64,000 nt of DNA from Pelomonas candidula. Lineage in GTDB: Bacteria; Pseudomonadota; Gammaproteobacteria; Burkholderiales; Burkholderiaceae_C. Below are positions 43,276 to 50,992 of the stretch, in pieces. The stretch's first letter is position 1, and each line of letters opens with the position of its first letter. The stretch spans positions 258,499-322,498 of the forward strand of contig NZ_JBIGIC010000007.1 of NCBI RefSeq assembly GCF_043555985.1. Reading direction: 5' to 3'. The translations under genes and the position numbers were made by a program. The notes beneath the pieces are model-generated. The model did not search any database and was not told the origin of the DNA. It was given only the letters and a program-made list of their open reading frames with translations.

Positions 43276-44868
43276 TCAGCGGCCGCCGTGGCGTGCCAGT
43301 GCGTCGGCAAGGCGGCCGGCCAGCTCCAGCACGTCCAGCGGCTTGGTCCAGTAATCGTCGAAGCCGGCCTGCATCGCGCGCTCGATCTGGGTCGGCGTCG
43401 CGTCGGCCGACAGCGCGATGCACAGCGTGTCGGCGAGGGCCGGGTCGGCGCGCAGTTGGCTCACGACCTCCAGCCCCGAGATGCCGGGCAGGTTGATGTC
43501 GGCCAGCACGACCTCGGGCCGGCGCGTCCGCGCCAGCGCCAGGCCGCTGCGGCCGTCGGCGGCGTGCAGCACCTGCCAGTCTCGGCGCTCGCGCAGCGCT
43601 TCCTGCACGAGCAGCGTGTTCAGCGGCTCGTCCTCGATGTAGAGCAGCGTGAAGGCGTCGGCGGCGGGGCCGTTGGCGGCCTCGGGCTCGCGGATGGCCT
43701 CGGCGCGATCCAGGTCCAGCAGGCCGTCAACGAGCTGGTGCAGCCGCTGGGCCGACGACAGCACCCACTCGATGCGCTCGCGCTGCCGTGCGGTGAGCGG
43801 TTCGTCGTCGGCCAGCAGCAGCAGCTGGCTGAAGCCCAGCACCGCGTTCAGCGGTGTGCGCAGTTCATGGCTGGCGCGCGACAGGAAGGCGCTCTTCTCG
43901 GCGCTGGCGCGCTCGGCGGCTTCCTTGTCGCGACGCAGGCGTGCGACCTCGACATGCTCGTCCACGTCGGCGATGAAGCCATGCCACAGCACGGTGCCGT
44001 CGGCCAGCCGCGAGGGGCTGGCGTGCACGGAGCGCCAGCCGGGTTGCAGCCGATCAGGCAGGCAGACGCGGAACAGGTGCTGCCAGGGCTGATGGGTGTG
44101 GGCGGCATCGGCCATGCAGCGCAGCAACCCGCGCAGGTCGTCGCGGTGGCAGCGCTCCAGATAGCTGCGCAGGCCCGGCGGCTGCAGCGGCGCGAGTGCG
44201 CCGAACACGGCCTCGGCCTGGCCGCTGACGAAGCTGAGCCGGCCCCGCTGGCCGGGCGGCTTGCGGTACTGGAACAGCATGCCGGGCGTCTCGCGGCTGA
44301 GGCTCATCAGCAGCTCGGCGCGATCCTGCAGATCGGCGCGGCTGGCCAGCAGATCGGCATGCTCGCGGCGGTGGCTGAACCAGGCCGCCACGGCGTTGGC
44401 GATGTCGGCCAGCAGCGTGGCCTGCACCGCGTCGAGCCGGCGCGGCACGGTGTCGGCCACGCAAAGCGCGCCCAGCGTCAGGCCGTCCAGGCGGATGGGC
44501 AGGCCGGCATAGGCGCGCAGGCGGGGCCCGCCGGTGACGCAGGCGCTGGCGGCGAAGCGCGGGTCGGCGTGGGCGTCGGGCACCTCGAACAAGGTCTCGC
44601 CGCGGATGGCATGGGCGCAGAACGAGGTGTCGCGGTCGTCGCCCGTCAGGTCGATGCCGTAGCGTGCCTTGAACCACACGCGGCGCTCGCCGACGAGGCT
44701 GACCAGCGCGACGGGGAAGCCCAGCAGGTGGGCCGCGCAGCGCACCAGGCCGTCCAGCACGGCATCTGGCTCGGCGTCAGCGCCGGGGCCGGCGAGGCCC
44801 AGTTCGGCCAGGCACTGCAGGCGCTCGGCCTCGCGGGTTTCGGGGGCGGGAAGTTCGGCGGCAATCAT
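43276..44868 (-). CDS. GAF-PAS-HisKA-receiver protein lacking an ATPase domain
   Basis: A 530-residue protein. GAF (about 35-165: FPVALVSLVGERRVWFKARYG, DTSFCAHAI, YAGLPIRLDGLTLGALCVAD) is followed by a PAS-like domain (about 195-310) and a HisKA domain with His334 in RASHELRTPLNAVLGF. Directly after the HisKA helices, where an ATPase domain should start, the sequence goes into a receiver (FTLLYIEDEPLNTLLV, VVLADINLPGISGLEV, DYWTKPLDV). No N-box or G-box is present. It therefore cannot autophosphorylate alone and may act as a phosphotransfer scaffold or heterodimer partner. It is the first gene of the five-gene minus-strand operon. No membrane segment. Confidence 0.88.
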   Translation of the reverse strand: MIAAELPAPETREAERLQCLAELGLAGPGADAEPDAVLDGLVRCAAHLLGFPVALVSLVGERRVWFKARYGIDLTGDDRDTSFCAHAIRGETLFEVPDAHADPRFAASACVTGGPRLRAYAGLPIRLDGLTLGALCVADTVPRRLDAVQATLLADIANAVAAWFSHRREHADLLASRADLQDRAELLMSLSRETPGMLFQYRKPPGQRGRLSFVSGQAEAVFGALAPLQPPGLRSYLERCHRDDLRGLLRCMADAAHTHQPWQHLFRVCLPDRLQPGWRSVHASPSRLADGTVLWHGFIADVDEHVEVARLRRDKEAAERASAEKSAFLSRASHELRTPLNAVLGFSQLLLLADDEPLTARQRERIEWVLSSAQRLHQLVDGLLDLDRAEAIREPEAANGPAADAFTLLYIEDEPLNTLLVQEALRERRDWQVLHAADGRSGLALARTRRPEVVLADINLPGISGLEVVSQLRADPALADTLCIALSADATPTQIERAMQAGFDDYWTKPLDVLELAGRLADALARHGGR

Positions 44869-44928
44869 GGGAGCTCAATCTAGGTGCCCCCCCGTGGTGG
44901 CGATGCCGGGAAATCTTGATCGAGGCTG

Positions 44929-45813
44929 TCAGGCCGTTCGGAGCATGTTGAGCGAGGTCTTCAGGTGAGCTTGCAGCAGGCTTTCCAGGCGCTGTACCGG
45001 GCCTGAGGGATCGGCGTCGCTGCGATGCAGTTGCAGTGCGACGGCGGGCAGCCGGGGCAGGCCGGGCAGCGCGGCCAGCCGCTCGGGCAGGCCGGCGCGG
45101 GTTCGCACGGTGACGCCCAGGCCGGCGTCCACCGCGGCCCAGATGCCGGCCAGGCTGGGGCTGGTGAAGGCGATGCGCCAGGGGCGCCGCGCCTTGTCCA
45201 GCGCTGCGATGGCGGTGCTGCGCATCAGGCAGGGGGCCTCCAGCACGGCCAGCGGCACCGGTTCGTCGGCGGCCAGCCCTGTCGGGGCCTGGCCGGCGCG
45301 CCCTATCCACTGCATGGGCAGCCGCGCGACACGCCGCGTGTGCGCCGTGGCCCGGCCGCCGTCCCAGGCGAGCGCCAGGTCCAGCTGGCCGCGCTCGACC
45401 TGTTCGATCAGCTCGGCGTTGCGTGCCAGCCGCGCCTGCACGCGCACGTTGGGGTGGGCGCGCGCGAAGCCGCCCAGCACGGTGGGCAGCAGCGACTCGC
45501 CGAAGTCCTCCTGCACGCCCAGTCGCACCTCGCCCTTCAGCTCGGCGCCGCGCACCGCGTGGGCCGCCTCGTCGTTGAGGTCCAGCAGCCGGCGCGCGTA
45601 GCCCAGCAGCACCTCGCCGGCCGGTGTCAGCACCATGCCGCGGCCGGCCTTGCGCAGCACCGGTGAGCCGGCCTGGTCTTCCAGCTTCTTCAGCTGCGCG
45701 CTGACGGCCGAGGTGGAACGCCCCAGCCGGTCCGCCGCCTTGGCGAAGCTGCCCAGCTCCACGCCGGCGACGAGGGTGCGCAGCACGTCGAGATCGAAGG
45801 TGATGCGGCGCAT
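44929..45813 (-). CDS. LysR family transcriptional regulator
   Basis: A 294-residue LysR-type regulator. The winged helix-turn-helix occupies the first 60 residues (LDVLRTLVAGVELGSFAKAADRL, STSAVSAQLKKLEDQAGSPVLRK) and the periplasmic-binding-fold effector domain follows from about 90 (GEVRLGVQEDFGESLLPTVLGGF). It is divergent from the CMD/tautomerase/DUF4865 operon with 107 bp between starts, and nested inverted repeats lie in that gap. It therefore most likely activates or represses that operon in response to a small molecule, by the usual LysR mechanism. The effector is unknown. Confidence 0.9.
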   Translation of the reverse strand: MRRITFDLDVLRTLVAGVELGSFAKAADRLGRSTSAVSAQLKKLEDQAGSPVLRKAGRGMVLTPAGEVLLGYARRLLDLNDEAAHAVRGAELKGEVRLGVQEDFGESLLPTVLGGFARAHPNVRVQARLARNAELIEQVERGQLDLALAWDGGRATAHTRRVARLPMQWIGRAGQAPTGLAADEPVPLAVLEAPCLMRSTAIAALDKARRPWRIAFTSPSLAGIWAAVDAGLGVTVRTRAGLPERLAALPGLPRLPAVALQLHRSDADPSGPVQRLESLLQAHLKTSLNMLRTA

Positions 45814-45820
45814 CGTGATC

Positions 45821-45868
45821 GTCCTGATTGACGGGACGTTGCGTCCCGAACTTTCTGATTATCAGGAC
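45821..45868. promoter_or_regulatory. nested inverted repeats, probable LysR operator
   Basis: An outer pair GTCCTGAT (45821-45828) / ATCAGGAC (45861-45868) encloses an inner perfect repeat CGGGACG-ttg-CGTCCCG (45832-45848). Both dyads lie in the divergent LysR/CMD promoter gap, where a LysR protein would bind. Confidence 0.55.
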
Positions 45869-45920
45869 GAAGAGAAGGGCCTAACTTTCGGCTGAGATCA
45901 GAACTGAAAGGACCCCTCCG

Positions 45921-46226
45921 ATGACTTCATCTTCCCTGGCCACCCACCCCATCAGTCGCGTCGCGCCCAAGCTGGCTGAACTGAGCGAGCAGGTGCTGTT
46001 CGGCGACGTCTGGCAGCGCCTGCCGCTGACGCCGCGCGACCGCAGCCTCGTCACCGTCGCCGCGCTGGTGGCGCTGGTGCGCCCCGAGCAACTGCCTTTC
46101 CATCTGCGGCGTGCGCTGGACAACGGCGTCACGCGCGAGGAGCTGGCGGAGCTGGTCACGCACCTGGCCTTCTATGCCGGCTGGCCCGCCGCCGCCACGG
46201 CCTGCACGGTGCTGGACGCACTCTGA
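45921..46226 (+). CDS. carboxymuconolactone decarboxylase family protein
   Basis: A 101-residue protein of the CMD/AhpD fold. VLFGDVWQRLPLTPRDRSLVTVAALVAL and ELAELVTHLAFYAGWPAAATA are family hallmarks; the His in VTHLAFYAGWP is conserved, but the AhpD-type CxxC pair is absent, so a peroxidase-reductase role is unlikely. AAAGGA precedes the ATG. It is first in a three-gene operon with a tautomerase and a DUF4865 protein, divergent from a LysR gene, an arrangement seen in many proteobacteria. A small-molecule detoxification or lactone-processing role is inferred. Confidence 0.88.
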   Translation: MTSSSLATHPISRVAPKLAELSEQVLFGDVWQRLPLTPRDRSLVTVAALVALVRPEQLPFHLRRALDNGVTREELAELVTHLAFYAGWPAAATACTVLDAL

Positions 46227-46236
46227 AGGACCCGCC

Positions 46237-46629
46237 ATGCCCTACACCCGCATCTCCCTGCACGCCGGCCGGCCGCCGGCATTCCTGGTTGCGCTGTCCG
46301 ACGGCCTGCACGCGGCCATGGTCGAGGCCTTCGACGTGCCGCCGGCCGATCGCTTCCATGTCTTCCACCAGCACGCGCCCGGCGAGCTGGTCGTTGACCG
46401 CGACTACCTCGGTGGCCCGCGCGGTGACGGCTTCGTGCTGATCGCCATCACGGCTGGCAAGCCGCGTTCGGCAGACACGAAGCGGCGCTTCTACCGCCGC
46501 CTGGCCGAGCGGCTGGCCGAGTCGCCGGGCATCGCGCCGCGCGACGTGATGATGGTCATCACGTCGACGCAAGCCGAGGACTGGTCGTTCGCCAACGGCG
46601 TCGCGCTGATCGACGCACTGGAGCCGTGA
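46237..46629 (+). CDS. tautomerase family protein
   Basis: A 130-residue tautomerase-superfamily protein. After removal of Met the N-terminal proline (MPYTRISLHAGRPP) would be the catalytic base, as in 4-oxalocrotonate tautomerase and malonate semialdehyde decarboxylase relatives. FVLIAITAGKPRSADTKRRFYRRLAERLAE is typical of the longer Tautomerase_2 type. It starts 10 bp after the CMD gene, and its TGA overlaps the ATG of the DUF4865 gene by one base. Substrate unknown; context suggests a keto-enol step on the same compound the CMD protein handles. Confidence 0.88.
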   Translation: MPYTRISLHAGRPPAFLVALSDGLHAAMVEAFDVPPADRFHVFHQHAPGELVVDRDYLGGPRGDGFVLIAITAGKPRSADTKRRFYRRLAERLAESPGIAPRDVMMVITSTQAEDWSFANGVALIDALEP

Positions 46630-47093
46630 TGCTGGCGATGCAATACACGATCACGTTGCCCGACGACTACGACATGGCCGTCATCCGCCAGCGCATCCGC
46701 GACAAGGGTCACCTGCTCGACGGCTTCGACGGGCTGTTGTTCAAGGCCTATCTCTACGCCTGTCGCGGCGAGGACGGGGCGCAGAACCTGTACGCGCCGT
46801 TCTACGTCTGGCGCGACACGGCAGGCATGGACCGCTTCCTGCGCGGGCCGGGCTTTGCCGCGTTGTCGGCGGACTTCGGCCGGCCGGCGGTGCGGTTGTG
46901 GGCGGTGTCGGCGCTGACAGGCGCGCCTGATCGCCAGGCGCGCTGGGCCACGCTGGGCGACGAGGTGCGCGGCGGCGCGAGCACCACCGCCGGGCTGTAC
47001 GACCCCGGGCCGTGGATGAGCGCCAGCTTCGAGCTGTGGCCGGACGAACCGCCTGCACCGCGCTTTCGCGTCGGCTATGTCGCCGCCGGTTGA
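46629..47093 (+). CDS. DUF4865 family protein
   Basis: A 154-residue protein that matches DUF4865: MQYTITLPDDYDMAVIRQRI, DGFDGLLFKAYLYACRGEDG, QNLYAPFYVWRDTAGMDRFL and a C-terminal PGPWMSASFELWPDE. The family has no established function and usually accompanies tautomerase and CMD genes, as here. The ATG at 46629 overlaps the tautomerase stop (TGATG); a second in-frame ATG at 46638 is also possible and begins the conserved MQYTI. Its stop abuts the stop of the convergent response regulator gene (TGATCA). Confidence 0.88.
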   Translation: MLAMQYTITLPDDYDMAVIRQRIRDKGHLLDGFDGLLFKAYLYACRGEDGAQNLYAPFYVWRDTAGMDRFLRGPGFAALSADFGRPAVRLWAVSALTGAPDRQARWATLGDEVRGGASTTAGLYDPGPWMSASFELWPDEPPAPRFRVGYVAAG

Positions 47094-47738
47094 TCAGGCG
47101 TCGTCGCTGATCAGCCCGTGCCGCAGCGCCAGCTTGACGAGAGCCGTCACGTCGGCGACGCCCAGCTTGGCCATCAGCCGGCTGCGGTAGCTGTCCACCG
47201 TCTTGGGCGACAGGTGCAGCTCGGCGGCGATCTCGCTGCTGGACTGGCCGTTGACGACCATCGTGACGACCTGGCGCTCGCGCACCGACAGGCTGGTGAA
47301 CGGGTCCTCGCCCGACCCCTGCGCCAGCGCGCGCGCGGCGAGTTCGGCCACGCCCTGACCCAGGTGGCGACGGCCGGCGCGCAAGGCTTCGATGGCCTGC
47401 AGCAGTTCCTCCGACGGCGAGCCTTTCAGCACGTAGCCGCAGGCGCCCAGCTTGAGCGCCATGCCGACGTGGCGCGGCTGGGCCGACATCGTCAGCACCA
47501 GCGGCCGCGTCGGTAGGTGGCGGCGCTGCAACTCCTCCAGCAGCTCCATGCCGGAGCGCGTGCCGAGCGACAGGTCGACGAGCACGATGTCAGGTGTGAG
47601 CTGCTGCAGCTGGGCCAGCGCCTCGGTGATGTCGCCGCTGTCGCCGACAACGTCGTGGCCGGCTTCGGTCAGCACGGCGCGCAGGCCCTGGCGCACCATG
47701 GCGTGGTCGTCGACGAGGTAGACGCGGGCTCGGGTCAT
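47094..47738 (-). CDS. NarL/FixJ-type response regulator
   Basis: A 214-residue DNA-binding response regulator. The receiver (VYLVDDHAMVRQGLRAVL, IVLVDLSLGTRSGMELL with the phospho-accepting Asp, CGYVLKGSPSEELL) is joined to a LuxR-type helix-turn-helix (LSVRERQVVTMVVNGQSSSE, LHLSPKTVDSYRSRLMAKLG). The ATG at 47738 overlaps the stop of the histidine kinase gene by four bases (ATGA), so the two form a coupled two-component pair. Target genes cannot be inferred from the sequence. Confidence 0.92.
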   Translation of the reverse strand: MTRARVYLVDDHAMVRQGLRAVLTEAGHDVVGDSGDITEALAQLQQLTPDIVLVDLSLGTRSGMELLEELQRRHLPTRPLVLTMSAQPRHVGMALKLGACGYVLKGSPSEELLQAIEALRAGRRHLGQGVAELAARALAQGSGEDPFTSLSVRERQVVTMVVNGQSSSEIAAELHLSPKTVDSYRSRLMAKLGVADVTALVKLALRHGLISDDA

Positions 47739-49402
47739 TCGGCAGTCTCCCAAAGCAAGGTGAGTGCGGTGCCGCCGCCGGCGCGCGGCTCCAGCGCCAG
47801 CCGCGCGCCGATGGCGCGGGCGCGTTCGCGGATGCCGACGAGGCCGAGGTGGCCCGGGCGGCGCTCGAAGCCCGGCGCCAGGCCGATGCCGTCGTCCTCG
47901 ACGCGGAGCTCGATGTCATCGGGGCCACCCTGGAAGCAGACGCGGACTTCGTTCGGGCGGGCGTGACGCAGCGCGTTCTCCAGGCCTTCGCGGGCGATCA
48001 TGAACACGGCGTATTCGACCTCGGCGGGCCAGCGCTGCGTCGCCAGCGTGGCGTCGGCGTCCAGCGCGAGGCGCACGTTGCAGTGCAGCGCGCGGCGCTG
48101 GGCGACCTCGTTGTCCAGCGCCGCGCACAGGCCCTCGGCCTCCAGAAGCGGCGGGCGCAGGTCGACGAGCACCTCGCGCAGTTCGCGCAGCGCCTGGTCG
48201 ATGAGGTCGCGCGCCTGCTGGCGGGCGTCGGTGGCGCCGAGGTCCAGCGTCAGGCGCAGCGCCGTCAGCGTCTGGCCCAGCTGGTCGTGCAGGGCCTGGG
48301 CGAGGTGGCGCGTCGTCTCGCGCTCCTGGGCCATGAGCTGCTCGGCCAGCGCCGACAGCGTGGCCTCGGCGTCGATCTGCGCGGAGATGTCGACGACGAC
48401 GCACAGCAGCAGGGCCCGGCCGCCCAGCTCGACGGGCTCGGCCACCAGCTTGGCGTGCAGCCGGCAGCCGGACGCGGGCCGCAGCTCGCGGTCGTCGATC
48501 TCGGTGCGGCCGGCCAGGCCCGGCAGCGGCGCCAGCCCCAGCGCGGCGGCCGTCTGGCCGGCAACGGACAGCGTGGGCCAGCCCAGCAGCCGTGCCAGCT
48601 CCTCGTTGGACTCGACGACGGTCTCGCTGGCCGCGTCGATCAGCGCGATGCCCACCGGCACGGTGTGGAAGAGGGCGCGGAACTTGGACTGGCTGTCGGT
48701 CAGCGCCTGCTCGGTGAACTTGGCAACGCTGATGTCGGACAGCGTCGCCAGCACGCGGGCGGGCCTGCCGTCGGCGCCGTGCTCGGTCCAGCCGCGGCAG
48801 TGCAGCCAGCGTGCCGGCTGGGCTGCGGGGCCGGCCAGGCGCACATCGATGTCCAGCGGCGCGCCGTGCTGCAGATGGGATTGCAGCGCGGCGCGCCAGA
48901 GGCCCAGGTCGTCTGCATGCAGCAGCTCGGCGATGCGGCCCGTGCGGCCCGCGAGGGCGCGGGCGCGCGGCGACAGGTATTCGCTGTCGGCGGCGATGTC
49001 CCATTCCCACAGGCCGTCGGCCGAGCCCCGCATCGCGCGGGCGTAGCGGGCCTGTTCGGCATCAGCGGCACCGAGATCGCGGGCGACGCAGAGCCAGCCG
49101 CCGCCCGGCAGCGGCGCGACGCTGGCCTCGAACCGCGCGGCGCGTCCGGCAAGCGTGCGCAGGGAGTAGCCCAGGCGTCGCGGCTGGCTGTCGCAGGCTG
49201 CGAGGAAGCGACGAGCCACATGCGGCGGGCCGATACCGGCCAGCGGCCGGCCCTGCAGCGTGGCCCAGGGGGCGTGCAGGTCGGCGTGGTCCGGGTGGTT
49301 GCACGCGGAGAAGCGCAGGTCCGGCCCGATCAGGAAGGCCAGCTCCGGCAAGGCCGCGGCGATGGCCGGCGCGGCCTGCATCCAGGGCTCGCGGTCCAGC
49401 AT
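47735..49402 (-). CDS. PAS-containing sensor histidine kinase (HisKA_3 type)
   Basis: A 555-residue cytoplasmic kinase without membrane segments. Three PAS-like regions are visible (ALPELAFLIGPDLRFSACN, RGSADGLWEWDIAADSEYLSP, FHTVPVGIALIDAASETVVESN). The NarX/DegS-type dimerisation domain holds the phospho-accepting His in AQALHDQLGQTLTALRL, and the ATPase domain ends the protein (MIAREGLENALRHARP, VEDDGIGLAPGFERRPGHLGLVGIRERA). It pairs with the downstream NarL-type regulator by a four-base overlap. Upstream lies copy 2 of the covarying hairpin element. The PAS domains suggest redox, oxygen or small-ligand sensing; no heme or flavin ligand can be pointed out. Confidence 0.9.
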   Translation of the reverse strand: MLDREPWMQAAPAIAAALPELAFLIGPDLRFSACNHPDHADLHAPWATLQGRPLAGIGPPHVARRFLAACDSQPRRLGYSLRTLAGRAARFEASVAPLPGGGWLCVARDLGAADAEQARYARAMRGSADGLWEWDIAADSEYLSPRARALAGRTGRIAELLHADDLGLWRAALQSHLQHGAPLDIDVRLAGPAAQPARWLHCRGWTEHGADGRPARVLATLSDISVAKFTEQALTDSQSKFRALFHTVPVGIALIDAASETVVESNEELARLLGWPTLSVAGQTAAALGLAPLPGLAGRTEIDDRELRPASGCRLHAKLVAEPVELGGRALLLCVVVDISAQIDAEATLSALAEQLMAQERETTRHLAQALHDQLGQTLTALRLTLDLGATDARQQARDLIDQALRELREVLVDLRPPLLEAEGLCAALDNEVAQRRALHCNVRLALDADATLATQRWPAEVEYAVFMIAREGLENALRHARPNEVRVCFQGGPDDIELRVEDDGIGLAPGFERRPGHLGLVGIRERARAIGARLALEPRAGGGTALTLLWETAE

Positions 49403-49442
49403 CGTTAGCCGCCTGTCATTCGTTTGTGGCGGTGCTTGGCTG

Positions 49443-49642
49443 TTGCGGGCCGAGCGCCGGGCCGCTCCCAAGCCGGCCCGTCCTGGCGATGTGCGTGTGG
49501 CTCAATGCCGCACGCATCGCCGTCCCCTCGGGGGCTGAGGCCGGACACAGGGCGTCCAGTGGACGGCCTGTGTCTGCCGAAGCTCTGCGGCCGCTGGCCG
49601 CAGAGCGGTCCCGGCCAAGGTACTCCTTGGACGAGGGGCTCA
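49443..49642. repeat. covarying multi-hairpin intergenic element, copy 2
   Basis: The second copy of the element at 24964-25164. It shares the 38-base start (49443-49480) and the block at 49514-49548. Its hairpins are GCGAT-GT-GCGTGTGG with CCGCACGC-ATCGC (49486-49520), ACACAGGGCGTCC-agt-GGACGGCCTGTGT (49545-49573) and GCTCTGCGGCC-gct-GGCCGCAGAGC (49582-49606). Stem bases differ from copy 1, yet pairing and the AGT loop persist. It ends at the stop codon of ccsB. Confidence 0.75.
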
Positions 49643-50992
49643 TCAAAGCGTACCGTAGCTGTGCAGGCCGCTGAGGAACATGTTGACGCCGAGGAAGGCG
49701 AAGGTCGTGACCAGGAGGCCCACGAGTGCCCACCAGGCCGCGACGTTGCCGCGCAGGCCCTTCATCAGGCGCATGTGCAGCCAGGCCGCGTAATTGAGCC
49801 AGACGATCAGCGCCCAGGTCTCCTTCGGGTCCCAGCTCCAGTAGCCACCCCAGGCCTCGGCCGCCCAGAACGCGCCGAGGATGGTGGCGATCGTGAAGAA
49901 CGCGAAGCCCAGCGCGATGGCCTTGTACATGAGGTCATCGAGTTGGGGCAGGTCGGGCAGGCGGGCCGTCAGGCGCGGGCGCAGCGCGATCGCCAGCGCC
50001 ATGAACACGGCGACGCCGGCGATCTTGTAGGCCCAGCCTTCCATGCCGGTGACGGTGGCCGCGTCCAGTGCGGCGCCGAAGCGCACGGCCAGGATGACCG
50101 CGATGACGCCCGCCGGCATGGCGACGAGCCCGATCCACAGCGAGCGGGTCTGGGCGGTCTTCAGCAGGTAGGCCAGTGCCACCATGGAGGCCAGCGCGAA
50201 GCTGCCGTAACCGACGAAGTTGGCCGGCACGTGGATCTTCATCCACCAGCTCTGCAGCGCGGGCACCAGCGGCTGGATCTCCTGCGCCTCGCGCGCCACC
50301 GTGTACCAGAGCAGGAAGCTGACCGCGCCGCTGACGACCAGCATCACGTAGGCGCCCAGCGACCGCGTCGCGAAGCGCTGCTCGTAGTAGAGGTGGAACA
50401 GCGTCGTCAGCCAGCAGAACAGCACGAAGACTTCGTAGAGGTTGCTGACGGGGATGTGGCCGATGTCGGGGCCGATCTGGTGGCTTTCGTACCAGCGCAC
50501 CAGCGTGCCGATCAGCGCCATGCCCACGCCGCCCCAGGCCAGCTTGGAGCCGACGACCTCGGCCATGCTGTTGCGTCCCGCGCCGGTGAAGAAGCCGCCC
50601 CAGTAGAAGAGCGTGCTCATGTAGAACAGCAGGCTCATCCACAGGATGGCGCTCTGGCTGGACAGCAGGTACTTGAGCCAGAAGACCTTCTCGCCGGCGG
50701 CGAGGTCGGCGCCGAAGCTGTCGGTGTGCTGGGCGTACAGGCCGATGGCCACCAGCGTGGCGGCGCCGGTCACGACGCTCAGCAGCCGCAGCGGCTTCCA
50801 GAACCAGCCCAGTGCGATGAGGGCCGGCACGGCGCACAGCAGGATGCCCTGCTCGTAGACGTCCATGCTGGCGTGGTAGCGGCTGAACGCATAGCCGCCG
50901 CCCAGCAGCACGAGTGCGGCGAAGGCCCAGTCCAGCGTGTCGCGGCGCTGCAGCGCGTGGCGGCGCGGCAGGTCGAAGGTGGTGGTGTTCAT
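49643..50992 (-). CDS. ccsB: System II cytochrome c biogenesis protein CcsB/ResC
   Basis: A 449-residue inner membrane protein with about eight or more hydrophobic helices. The tryptophan-rich heme-handling motif is present as AEAWGGYWSWDPKETWALIVW, and conserved histidines occur in WMKIHVPANFVGYGSF and NYAAWLHMRLMKG. With ResB it forms the complex that exports heme and attaches it to CxxCH motifs of apocytochromes in the periplasm. The ATG at 50992 overlaps the resB stop by four bases. A cytochrome c4 gene lies just upstream of resB, a natural client. The downstream end is marked by the hairpin element. Confidence 0.93.
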   Translation of the reverse strand: MNTTTFDLPRRHALQRRDTLDWAFAALVLLGGGYAFSRYHASMDVYEQGILLCAVPALIALGWFWKPLRLLSVVTGAATLVAIGLYAQHTDSFGADLAAGEKVFWLKYLLSSQSAILWMSLLFYMSTLFYWGGFFTGAGRNSMAEVVGSKLAWGGVGMALIGTLVRWYESHQIGPDIGHIPVSNLYEVFVLFCWLTTLFHLYYEQRFATRSLGAYVMLVVSGAVSFLLWYTVAREAQEIQPLVPALQSWWMKIHVPANFVGYGSFALASMVALAYLLKTAQTRSLWIGLVAMPAGVIAVILAVRFGAALDAATVTGMEGWAYKIAGVAVFMALAIALRPRLTARLPDLPQLDDLMYKAIALGFAFFTIATILGAFWAAEAWGGYWSWDPKETWALIVWLNYAAWLHMRLMKGLRGNVAAWWALVGLLVTTFAFLGVNMFLSGLHSYGTL

